From NCBI GenBank assembly GCA_035286745.1, contig DATECU010000232.1, positions 1-13,893 on the forward strand: DNA of 13,893 nt. Direction: 5' to 3'. Made by a program: the position numbers and the translations under genes. The stretch comes from DATECU01 sp035286745 (GTDB taxonomy: Bacteria > Acidobacteriota > Vicinamibacteria > Fen-336). The notes below the pieces were generated by a model. That model did not search any database, was not told the origin of the DNA, and saw only the letters and a program-made list of their open reading frames with translations. Shown piece by piece: positions 1 to 5,983 of this stretch (positions within the stretch are counted from its first letter, which is position 1; each line of letters opens with the position of its first letter).

Positions 1-2471
1 GCAGGGTCGACTTCCTGCGCCTCGACGCCTCGCGCCGCCTCCGTCCCGAGCGCCAAGCCGAGATGGGTCAGTTCATGACAGCCGCCCCCATCGCCCGCTT
101 CATGGCCGCTATGTTCGAAGGAAGGGGGCGATGTCTGCGCCTCCTCGATGCCGGCGCCGGTGTCGGTTCCCTCACGGCTGCCTGGGTCGCCGAGATGTGC
201 GCTCGGGAACACCCACCGCAGGAGCTTTCGGTTGTCACCTACGAGATCGACCCCACGCTCAATGAATACCTGCGCACGACGCTCGACGCCTGCCGCGCCC
301 ACTGCCAGCTCGTAGGCATCTCTTTCAAGGCCGAGGTTCGCCAGGAGGACTTCATCGGCGCAGGTGTGGCTGCGCTGCGAGGCGGCCTCTTCCCGGGACC
401 AAGGGAGGAGTTCGATGCCGCGATCCTCAACCCCCCTTACCGCAAGATCGCCAGCGACTCGAAAACGCGCTGCCTGCTCGAAGCCCTCGGCGCAGAAACC
501 ACCAATCTCTACACGGCGTTCCTCTCGATCGCCGTCGGCTTCCTGAAACCCGAAGGCGAGCTCGTCGCCATCACGCCCAGGAGCTTCTGCAACGGCCCCT
601 ACTTCCGCTCCTTCCGCAGGAGCTTCCTCGATGCCATGGCGCTCACGAGGATCCACAGCTTCGAATCCAGAGATCGAGCCTTCAGTGAAGACGAGGTGCT
701 CCAGGAAAACGTCATCTTCCACGCGGTGAAGGCGCCGGCCCCTCAGGGCAGGGTCGCCGTCTCTTCAAGCTTGGGCCCGGATGACGAATGCCCCACCTAC
801 CGCGAGGTGGACTTCTGCCGCATCGTGAAGCCCGAGGATCCCGAGCGCTTCATCCACATCCCCGCCGATGCTCTGAGCGAGGCCATCGAGGAGCGCATGG
901 AGCACTTCCGCGCCCCGCTCGCAGAGCTCGGAATCGAGGTCTCCACCGGCCGCGTCGTCGACTTCAGGTCCGCCGAGTTCCTGCGGGAGCAACCAGGGGC
1001 CGAGACCGTGCCCCTGATCTATCCCGGCCACCTGGTGCATGGGTACGTCCAGTGGCCCAAGAATGGCGGCAAGAAACCGAATGCTCTGGCACTGGCCTCC
1101 GAGACCGAAGAGCTGATCGTTCCGCAAGGCTACTACGTCCTCGTTAAGCGCTTCTCATCCAAAGAGGAGCGGCGGCGGATCATGGCCGGGGTCTACGACC
1201 CGTCGCGGCTGCCTGCCTCGGATGTGGCGTTCGAGAACCACCTGAACTACTTCCACGCGCACGGACGCCCCCTGTCGCGAGACCTGGCCAAGGGCCTCAC
1301 CGCCTTCTTGAATTCGACCCTGGTAGACTCCTACTTCCGCGAGTGGAGCGGCCACACGCAGGTCAATGCGAGCGACCTGCGGCGGTTCAAGTACCCGACG
1401 CGCGACGAACTGGAGGCCTTCGGCTCCGCCATTCCCGACGCCTTCCCCGAGCAGGACGAGCTGGACCAGTGCATCGAAGAGGACCTGCTGCACATGCCAA
1501 GCCTGAAGAAGTCGCCCGATCCTGTCCGTGCCAAGAGACGCATGCAGGAAGCCTTGTCCATCCTCAAAGATCTGGGCCTTCCCAGAGAGCAGCAGAACGA
1601 GCGCTCGGCCCTCACGCTCCTTGCCCTCCTCGATCTGCTGCCGAAGACACCATGGGCCCAGGCAGCAAGTCCCATGCGCGGGATCACCGAGATGATGGGC
1701 TTCATCGCCGAGCACTACGGCAAGGTCTATGCCCCCAATACCCGAGAAACCGTCCGCCGCTTCACCGTGCATCAGTTCGTCCAGGCGGGGCTCGCCGTTC
1801 CCAATCCCGACAGCCCCTCGCGTCCGACCAACAGTCCCAAGGCCGTGTACCAGATCGACCCAAGCGCGCTGGAACTCGTCAGGACGTACGGCACGCCCAA
1901 GTGGGAGAGGGGCGTCAAGCTGTATCTAACGTCGGTCGGCACCCTCCAGCGCCGCTACGCCCACGAGCGCGAGATGCAGCGAATCCCCCTGACTCTCCCC
2001 ACCGGCACCCGCATCACGCTCTCTCCCGGAGGGCAGAACGTCCTGGTCCAGAAGATCGTCGATGAGTTCTGCCCCCGCTTCACACCCGGCGCCACGCCCA
2101 TCTACGTAGGAGACACCGCCGAGAAGTGGGCCTACTTCGACGAGAGCGCACTCCAGACGCTCGGGGTGAGGATCGCGGCCCACGGCAAGATGCCCGACGT
2201 CGTCGTGCACCACGAGACAAAGCAATGGCTGGTCCTGGTCGAAGCTGTGACCAGCCACGGCCCCGTCAATCCCAAACGCCGCCAGGAACTCAAGACGCTG
2301 TTCAAGGACTCCAAGGCCGGCCTCGTCTTCGTCACGACCTTCCTGACCAAACGCGATCTCACCCGCTACCTCGGAGACATCGCCTGGGAGACCGAGGTCT
2401 GGGTCGCCGAGTCCCCCACCCATCTGATCCACTTCAACGGGGAGCGGTTTCTCGGCCCTTTCGAGGACTGA
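1..2471 (+). CDS. Single-chain Eco57I-type DNA methylase / BsuBI-PstI-type restriction endonuclease fusion, 5'-partial
   Basis: Predicted type II restriction-modification protein carrying modification and cleavage in one chain. The frame is open from base 3. Residues encoded before the first in-window ATG (63) run straight into a motif-X-like stretch (GQFMTAAPIARFMAAMF), so the true start lies upstream. Numbered from that ATG, the SAM-binding motif I is LLDAGAGVGS (about 27-36) and the N6-adenine catalytic motif is NPPY at 123-126. The C-terminal third, from about residue 490, matches the BsuBI/PstI endonuclease family: an N-terminal helical part (LGLPREQQNERSALTLLALL), then LSPGGQN, YVGDTAEKWAYFDE and a PD-(D/E)XK-like core with D712 (MPDVV) and E727 (VEAVTSHG). 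BsuBI and PstI enzymes are classically separate methylase and nuclease genes, so the fusion is notable. Specificity may be PstI-like (CTGCAG), but this is inference. At least 823 residues are encoded here. Confidence 0.9.
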   Translation, partial: RVDFLRLDASRRLRPERQAEMGQFMTAAPIARFMAAMFEGRGRCLRLLDAGAGVGSLTAAWVAEMCAREHPPQELSVVTYEIDPTLNEYLRTTLDACRAHCQLVGISFKAEVRQEDFIGAGVAALRGGLFPGPREEFDAAILNPPYRKIASDSKTRCLLEALGAETTNLYTAFLSIAVGFLKPEGELVAITPRSFCNGPYFRSFRRSFLDAMALTRIHSFESRDRAFSEDEVLQENVIFHAVKAPAPQGRVAVSSSLGPDDECPTYREVDFCRIVKPEDPERFIHIPADALSEAIEERMEHFRAPLAELGIEVSTGRVVDFRSAEFLREQPGAETVPLIYPGHLVHGYVQWPKNGGKKPNALALASETEELIVPQGYYVLVKRFSSKEERRRIMAGVYDPSRLPASDVAFENHLNYFHAHGRPLSRDLAKGLTAFLNSTLVDSYFREWSGHTQVNASDLRRFKYPTRDELEAFGSAIPDAFPEQDELDQCIEEDLLHMPSLKKSPDPVRAKRRMQEALSILKDLGLPREQQNERSALTLLALLDLLPKTPWAQAASPMRGITEMMGFIAEHYGKVYAPNTRETVRRFTVHQFVQAGLAVPNPDSPSRPTNSPKAVYQIDPSALELVRTYGTPKWERGVKLYLTSVGTLQRRYAHEREMQRIPLTLPTGTRITLSPGGQNVLVQKIVDEFCPRFTPGATPIYVGDTAEKWAYFDESALQTLGVRIAAHGKMPDVVVHHETKQWLVLVEAVTSHGPVNPKRRQELKTLFKDSKAGLVFVTTFLTKRDLTRYLGDIAWETEVWVAESPTHLIHFNGERFLGPFED

Positions 2472-2525
2472 TCCACACCCCGCGTCCACCCGCGGACGGC
2501 TGACGCTCAAGATCGACTCGTGGAC

Positions 2526-2558
2526 CCGGGGACGACCCCGGCCCGCGGGCGGCGCGCC
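2526..2558. repeat. Cluster of GC-rich palindromes
   Basis: Three adjacent symmetric elements occur: CCGGGG-ACGA-CCCCGG (2526-2541, 6-bp stem, 4-nt loop), GCCCGCGGGC (2541-2550, perfect palindrome) and GGCGCGCC (2551-2558). They start about 55 bp after the stop codon of the restriction-modification gene. They could fold as an RNA hairpin and act in 3'-end formation, but there is no U tract. In DNA this rich in G and C, some palindromes arise by chance. Confidence 0.4.
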
Positions 2559-2597
2559 GGCCACGCTGGCTGCGTAGCGGCGGCGGCTGACGCCTCG

Positions 2598-2607
2598 GTG
2601 GGCCCAC
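2598..2607. repeat. 10-bp perfect palindrome GTGGGCCCAC
   Basis: Perfect self-complementary decamer in the intergenic stretch upstream of the YajG-like gene. It could be a protein-binding site, or it could be chance in GC-rich DNA. Confidence 0.3.
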
Positions 2608-2629
2608 GCTGCGGGACGGGCGAGCGAGA

Positions 2630-2647
2630 GAAGGTGAGCCCACCTTC
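2630..2647. repeat. Inverted repeat GAAGGTG-AGCC-CACCTTC
   Basis: Perfect 7-bp arms around a 4-nt loop, about 190 bp upstream of the YajG-like start codon. No T run follows, so it is either an operator-like site or a structured leader element. Function is unknown. Confidence 0.4.
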
Positions 2648-2836
2648 GCCACAGATTGGGCGACCAGAGGCACCAACCGCGTGGTAGTGTTCACGAGACG
2701 GTAGCAGAGGGCCCCATGGACGGGGGAGGCACGCCGGGTCCGGCGCGAAGCCTAGCGCAGCCGGCCCTGGCGCCTAGCCCCCAAACACGTGCAACCGGAC
2801 GAGCCCTCAGGGCCCGGACGCACTCTGGAGGAAGAC

Positions 2837-3436
2837 ATGAATCCCAAGGTCCTGCGGCTGGCCACGCTCCTTCTCGCGGTCGCCTCCCTGCTCATCGGCG
2901 CGCTGGATGCGGCAGGCAAGCTCGAAGGGATCCCCCTGGTGTGGAGACCCACGAATCGAAAGGACGTAGGCGTGGTGAATCTCCTGGGGATCACCGAAAT
3001 CAAGATCCAGGTCGAGCCGTTCGTGGATACTCGTCCTGACAAGGCCAAGTTCGGAGAGAACCAAGAGGACAAGCAACCCAAGCTCGCAACCACCACCGGG
3101 AGCGTTGCCGAATTCTGCACACAGAACTTCGCGATCACGCTCAGGCAGTTCGGGCTCTCCGTGGTACCGGAAGGGGGCGAAGTGATCGTCGGCGCCGAGA
3201 TCCTTGAGTTCATGGTGACCGAAAGCAACACCTACAAAGGGGAAGTTCGCCTCAAGGTGTCCGTGAAGAGGCAGGGGAAGACGGAGTGGATCGGCCTCGC
3301 CTCGGGAACCGCTAGCCGCTTCGGTCGCTCCTACAAGGCCGAGAACTACTACGAGACGATCAGCGACTCTCTACTTGAGGCTGCCGTCAACGCCATCCGG
3401 GACGAGGGCTTCCGCAAGAGCTTGCTCGCCAAGTGA
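2837..3436 (+). CDS. Exported YajG-like hypothetical protein (199 aa)
   Basis: The ATG at 2837 was chosen because a good Shine-Dalgarno (GGAGGAAG, about 2828-2834) sits just before it and the protein then begins with a signal peptide (MNPKVLRLATLLLAVASLLIGALDAAG, cleavage perhaps near residue 27). There is no lipobox cysteine. The mature part has a beta-rich pattern: IKIQVEPFVDTRPD (55-68), then VAEFCTQNFAITLRQFGL (90-107), EVIVGAEILEF (115-125), EVRLKVSV (136-143), and a C-terminal NYYETISDSLLEAAVNAI helix (170-187). This order recalls the YajG family of envelope proteins, which has no firm biochemical function. The family link rests on overall pattern and is tentative; the coding call is firm. 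The gene stands alone and converges on the broken vapC-1. Confidence 0.72.
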   Translation: MNPKVLRLATLLLAVASLLIGALDAAGKLEGIPLVWRPTNRKDVGVVNLLGITEIKIQVEPFVDTRPDKAKFGENQEDKQPKLATTTGSVAEFCTQNFAITLRQFGLSVVPEGGEVIVGAEILEFMVTESNTYKGEVRLKVSVKRQGKTEWIGLASGTASRFGRSYKAENYYETISDSLLEAAVNAIRDEGFRKSLLAK

Positions 3437-3475
3437 GGGCGGGACATCGCCGCCTTCTTCCACGAAGTCTAGCAG

Positions 3476-3936
3476 CTAGAACGCGTCCGGGGTGGGGCCC
3501 AGGACGTCCAGCGGCTCGGCCTTGAAGGGGCCCAACACCTGAAGTCCCGCCAAGTCCTAGCCATGGCGGAAGTCCTCAGAGAGAAGGTAACGGCAGCCCG
3601 AGGCGCGTGCTGCGGACACGATGAGCGAGTCCCACCACGAGAGCTGGTGGCGCTGCTGGGCCACCCAGGCCCCTTCGAGGACGGCGGCCGTGGTGGTTAT
3701 GGGTTCCCAGGGAAAGAGAGTGCGCGCATAGCGCTGAGCCCGCTCCGGCTCCACTGGCGGCGACAGCTTGCGGGTGGCGGCCACGTAGAACTCAGCGAGC
3801 ACCTGGAAGCTGGACCGGCCGCACCGGGTAGACCACAGCGCCTTCGCCATTCCACGGAGCGCTTCTGTTTCTCGGCTTCCGAGCTGTCCCACCGGTGGAG
3901 GAGGACGTTGGTGTCGACGAAGACGAGCGCGCTCAC
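3476..3936 (-). pseudogene. vapC: Broken VapC-type PIN-domain toxin (vapC-1): frameshift plus premature amber stop
   Basis: Homology starts at a GTG (3936-3934) giving VSALVFVDTNVLLHRWDSSEAEKQ and continues to VEW (3849-3847). It then jumps to another frame with AKALWSTRCGRSSFQVLAEFYVAATRKL and onward to WWDSLIVSAARASGCRYLLSEDFRHG. The two halves join cleanly if one G is restored next to the tgg codon near 3847. A TAG at 3559-3557 stops this frame, but the same frame continues with DLAGLQVLGPFKAEPLDVL up to a second TAG at 3478-3476. That tail resembles the normal family C-terminus (typically a Gln, then a GL-V--PF pattern), so TAG probably replaced CAG. The four PIN acids (D of VDTN, E of LAEF, D of WWDS, D of SEDF) are still encoded. 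The repaired length would be 153 aa, normal for the family. The gene overlaps vapB-1 by 4 nt (GTGA). Confidence 0.85.
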
Positions 3937-4175
3937 CCGCGAAGGCCGCGTCGGTCGTGGAGTTCTTCGCGGCGAGGCACGCCGCCGCGGACGGCAGGCC
4001 GCAGCAGAGCGAGGTGCTCTCGCATGGCGGCGTCGTAGCCGGCGCCCTCCCGCATCCGCTCGCGCAGCATGTCGCCCACGAGCTGGGCGACGCTCGTGTC
4101 CTCCTCGGCCGCCTTCACCCGGGCCCAACGGGCGACATCCTCATCGACGGTGATAGTCATGTTCCTCTTGGCCAC
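3933..4175 (-). CDS. vapB: VapB-type ribbon-helix-helix antitoxin (vapB-1, 80 aa)
   Basis: Short antitoxin with an N-terminal RHH/CopG DNA-binding fold: MTITVDEDVARWARVKAAEEDTSVAQLVGDMLRERM (residues 6-41), followed by a toxin-wrapping tail ending in REELHDRRGLR. The start is taken as GTG at 4175, giving the family-typical MAKRN prefix. ATG at 4160 is the alternative. No Shine-Dalgarno is visible before either. The stop codon overlaps the toxin GTG in a GTGA tetranucleotide, the usual translational coupling of these modules. The antitoxin reads intact while its toxin is broken, so it may persist as an orphan regulator. In an intact module such proteins neutralise the PIN ribonuclease and repress their own promoter. 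Confidence 0.85.
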   Translation of the reverse strand: MAKRNMTITVDEDVARWARVKAAEEDTSVAQLVGDMLRERMREGAGYDAAMREHLALLRPAVRGGVPRREELHDRRGLRG

Positions 4176-4176
4176 A

Positions 4177-4207
4177 CCACGATTCTGGCGCCACACGATC
4201 CTCGTGG
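4177..4207. promoter_or_regulatory. Candidate vapBC-1 operator
   Basis: Immediately upstream of the vapB-1 start lie the inverted arms CCACGA (4177-4182) and TCGTGG (4202-4207), enclosing the 8-bp palindrome TGGCGCCA (4186-4193). RHH antitoxins bind symmetric sites at their own promoters, so this is a reasonable operator. On the minus strand a weak promoter-like pair (TTGCCC, 18 nt, CAGAAT) crosses the same segment. The two symmetries are not exactly concentric, so the call is tentative. Confidence 0.35.
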
Positions 4208-4278
4208 GCAAGCGCTCCTTGTGAGCCGCAATGCTGGCGAGGGGGAGCGTTCGGGGGACTGAAGAACAGGTCACTCCG

Positions 4279-4686
4279 TCAAACGAACGGATCGACGACG
4301 TTGACGCCAGCTTTCTTGAAGTCGCGCAAGTTTCGGGTCACCACACTCAAGCCATGCGTCCTGGCGGTGGCAGCAATCAAGCTGTCCTTGATCGGCATGG
4401 ACTGGCCGGAAGCGCGCAGGTCGGCCAGAAGCTCCGCACACTTGAGGCCGGTCGTGGCATCCCACGGTAGGCAGACGACTCGGGCTACGCCGTCGGCAAA
4501 CCAGCGTTCCAATCGTTGCCGCCGTTTGCCGGCAGGCAGCAGCAGAATGCCGAATCGGATTTCACCCAGGATGATGGGATCGACAGCGATCTCGCGCTCG
4601 TTCCGGCTCAGCCAGCTCACCACGCGGGCATCGGGCGCAGGCCGGGTGGCCTCGCTGAGCACGTTCGCGTCGACCAGGTAGGTCAA
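4279..4686 (-). CDS. vapC: VapC-type PIN-domain toxin (vapC-2, 135 aa)
   Basis: Predicted Mg2+-dependent ribonuclease toxin of the FitB/VapC PIN family. The start is the TTG at 4686-4684, which overlaps the TGA of the antitoxin (TTGA). This gives the family-typical MTYLVDANVLSEATRP, whereas extending further upstream yields only unconvincing sequence. Catalytic acids are in place: D6 (LVDAN), E42 (ILGEIRFG), D101 (PIKDSLIAATA) and D122 (RNLRDF). The C-terminus VNVVDPFV is the usual family ending. Length is normal and no damage is visible, in contrast to vapC-1. The rare TTG start and overlap imply that translation depends on the antitoxin being translated first, a common way to keep toxin below antitoxin. 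The target RNA cannot be inferred. Confidence 0.9.
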   Translation of the reverse strand: MTYLVDANVLSEATRPAPDARVVSWLSRNEREIAVDPIILGEIRFGILLLPAGKRRQRLERWFADGVARVVCLPWDATTGLKCAELLADLRASGQSMPIKDSLIAATARTHGLSVVTRNLRDFKKAGVNVVDPFV

Positions 4687-4916
4687 AGGGAGTCCGTGGA
4701 CTCCGATTCGATGGGAACGAAGAACCCCCTCTCGGGACAGGCCAGCAGCCAGTCCAGCAAGCCCTGGTTGGCCCTGGGCTCGCGGCGGACGAGCCGGTAC
4801 TGGCCGCGGTCGATACGCTCGACCTCGAAGACCTGCCCGGGCTCGATGTGGTCCTGCTTGCGCAGCTCCGCGGGCAGTACGACCTGACCTTTGGTGGAAA
4901 CAACCGTCGCGACCAT
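4683..4916 (-). CDS. vapB: VapB-type AbrB/SpoVT-fold antitoxin (vapB-2, 77 aa)
   Basis: Antitoxin partner of vapC-2. Residues 1-45 are an AbrB/MazE swapped-hairpin DNA-binding domain (MVATVVSTKGQVVLPAELRK, then PGQVFEVERIDRGQYRLVRR). The tail GLLDWLLACPERGFFVPIESESTDSL matches the toxin-binding tail of VapB antitoxins paired with FitB-like toxins. The ATG at 4916 is preceded by no Shine-Dalgarno. A sigma70-like promoter ends only about 7 nt before it, so the mRNA is probably leaderless. The stop overlaps the toxin start by 4 nt. Autoregulation is expected through the inverted repeat that covers the -10 box. Confidence 0.9.
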   Translation of the reverse strand: MVATVVSTKGQVVLPAELRKQDHIEPGQVFEVERIDRGQYRLVRREPRANQGLLDWLLACPERGFFVPIESESTDSL

Positions 4917-4921
4917 GCGGA

Positions 4922-4938
4922 GTAAGATACCGTCTTAC
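4922..4938. promoter_or_regulatory. Candidate autoregulatory operator of vapBC-2
   Basis: Perfect inverted repeat GTAAGA-TACCG-TCTTAC (6-bp arms, 5-nt spacer) lying 5 bp upstream of the vapB-2 ATG and covering the predicted -10 hexamer. A bound AbrB-type antitoxin would block RNA polymerase. Placement and symmetry are seen directly; binding is inferred. Confidence 0.6.
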
Positions 4939-4952
4939 CCGTGGTCGGTCAA
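4924..4952 (-). promoter_or_regulatory. Sigma70-like promoter of vapBC-2 (predicted leaderless)
   Basis: On the minus strand TTGACC (4952-4947) is followed, after exactly 17 nt, by TATCTT (4929-4924). Transcription would begin about 7 nt further on, at 4916-4917, which is the antitoxin ATG itself. No ribosome-binding site fits in between. Confidence 0.6.
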
Positions 4953-5400
4953 GGCACACATCACAAGGGAGCCCACGCTGGCGTTCCGCCAGGGCCCGGC
5001 GCAAGCCCTCCCCCAGCGGGGCCTTGCCCGGAGGTCCTTTCGCTGAAGCGACCGTCTTCTTGGCCTCCGCGACGGGCCAAGCGGCCTGGGTCCACGCCGT
5101 CGCGGGCGGCGCTCCCGAGTTCGTTGCCGCGGGGCCACGCCCCCCTTGCTGGAACGCCTGATGGGGTCATCCGGGACAACCTCGCGATCCTCTCGCAGCT
5201 GGGTCACTTTCCCCCCTCCGCCCCGTGCGAAGTAGCCGGTTCTTTGAACGGACATGCCAGCGCCGCCGAGGCCTAGCGGGAGCGGCCGGAGTATCGAGCC
5301 TCGCAGTCTATCGGCGCGTTCGGCGGATGCTGACGAGCCCCGGGGCGGCGTGATATGGTCCAGGGACTGGCAGGGCATGGGCGGGGAGAGGAGCAGGACG
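4953..5400. other. Gene-free intergenic stretch between divergent vapBC-2 and the lipoprotein gene
   Basis: No frame on either strand looks like a conserved protein, despite long open frames typical of GC-rich DNA. Small hairpins occur: CTGGCG-TTC-CGCCAG (4978-4992) and TCGCT-GA-AGCGA near 5040. A weak promoter-like pair, CTGACG (5330-5335), 18 nt, TATGGT (5354-5359), could serve the lipoprotein gene. Nothing else was recognised. Confidence 0.5.
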
Positions 5401-5853
5401 ATGCGCAGGCGATTGCTGGCTGTGATTGGCTTGGGCCTCGGGTGGGCGGGCTGCGGATCGCAAGACCCGCCGCAGGTGGCGGATGCAGTGGTGGCGGTGG
5501 CGATTCGTTCGCAGGTGGAGATGCCGTTCCACGGCCCTCTGGGACCGGGAACGGAGCCCATCAGCATCGACCTTCGGTGGACGGTCGTGATCACCGCGAC
5601 CGGAGGCGCCGAGTGCCAGGTTCGCGCCGTCCGCACTCTGCTGACGGAGCGATCGTCAGGTACAGCGCGAACGACCGAAGGAGGGCCCTTGGGCTATCTT
5701 CCAGGCTGGGGAACGCTGGAGTTGCCACAGCGCGTGTCGGGCTTCTTCCCCTCCACTCACTACCCGGGGGAATGGACGGGGGTCACGACCGTCGAGGTGT
5801 TGCACGCCAGCGGTCGGTCCGAGACGCTAAGCGCCGCCTTCACGTTCAGGTAG
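5401..5853 (+). CDS. Predicted lipoprotein of unknown function (150 aa)
   Basis: The ATG at 5401 follows a purine-rich Shine-Dalgarno (GGGGAGAGGAG, about 5383-5393). It gives a short basic N-terminus (MRRRLL), a hydrophobic stretch (AVIGLGLGWAG) and C18 in a lipobox-like context (LGWAGC), so the mature protein is probably lipidated and membrane-anchored. Tryptophan at -3 is a weak fit to the consensus. The rest alternates hydrophobic residues in a beta-sandwich-like way: VVAVAIRSQVEM (30-41), IDLRWTVVITATGGAECQV (56-74), LGTLELP-like strands and a C-terminal TTVEVLHASGRSETLSAAFTFR (129-150). This recalls secreted Ig-like folds, but no family is recognised. The damaged beta-barrel-like gene lies 130 bp downstream on the same strand, and the two could have been co-transcribed. 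Confidence 0.7.
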   Translation: MRRRLLAVIGLGLGWAGCGSQDPPQVADAVVAVAIRSQVEMPFHGPLGPGTEPISIDLRWTVVITATGGAECQVRAVRTLLTERSSGTARTTEGGPLGYLPGWGTLELPQRVSGFFPSTHYPGEWTGVTTVEVLHASGRSETLSAAFTFR

Positions 5854-5931
5854 GCGTCCCGATCGGCGTCGTTGCACCTCGAGCGGAAAACGCGACCGGC
5901 GGTCAGCCACGACGGCGGGCGGGCCCGAGTG

Positions 5932-5945
5932 AGGCGTTCGCGCCT
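5932..5945 (+). other. UUCG-tetraloop hairpin between two envelope genes
   Basis: AGGCG-TTCG-CGCCT forms a perfect 5-bp stem closed by the unusually stable UUCG tetraloop, 79 bp after the lipoprotein stop and 39 bp before the next start codon. There is no U tract, so it is not a canonical terminator. It may be an mRNA-stabilising or processing element, or chance. Confidence 0.35.
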
Positions 5946-5983
5946 GACGGCCGCCGTTGGCCCTCGAAGGAGAGGATCTCTCA

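Larger units (their letters stand above)
2472..2836. other. Gene-free, palindrome-rich intergenic stretch
   Basis: No coding frame here resembles a protein. The stretch separates the restriction-modification gene from the YajG-like gene and contains several perfect inverted repeats, listed separately. None is followed by a T run, so no classical intrinsic terminator is visible. A weak extended -10-like sequence (TGG then TAGTGT, 2682-2690) lies upstream of the next gene, but no matching -35 was found. Confidence 0.5.

Noticed and set aside
2472..2560. Rho-independent terminator after the restriction-modification gene
   Set aside because: Good GC stems exist, but none is followed by a T run; kept only as inverted repeats.
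3937..4128. Upstream extension of the vapC-1 frame
   Set aside because: It is an out-of-frame reading of the vapB-1 gene, rich in Arg and without homology. The PIN domain starts at GTG 3936.
4687..5004. Upstream extension of the vapC-2 frame
   Set aside because: It overlaps the AbrB antitoxin entirely and has no PIN homology. The TTG at 4686 gives the expected N-terminus.
4941..5276. Open frame of 111 codons in the intergenic stretch
   Set aside because: Pro/Ser/Ala-rich translation without motif, no ribosome-binding site, and it crosses the vapBC-2 promoter.
5872..5983. N-terminal extension of the frame holding the second half of the barrel-like gene
   Set aside because: It reads as Arg-rich sequence without a signal peptide. 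The real N-terminus with signal peptide is in the other frame at 5984.
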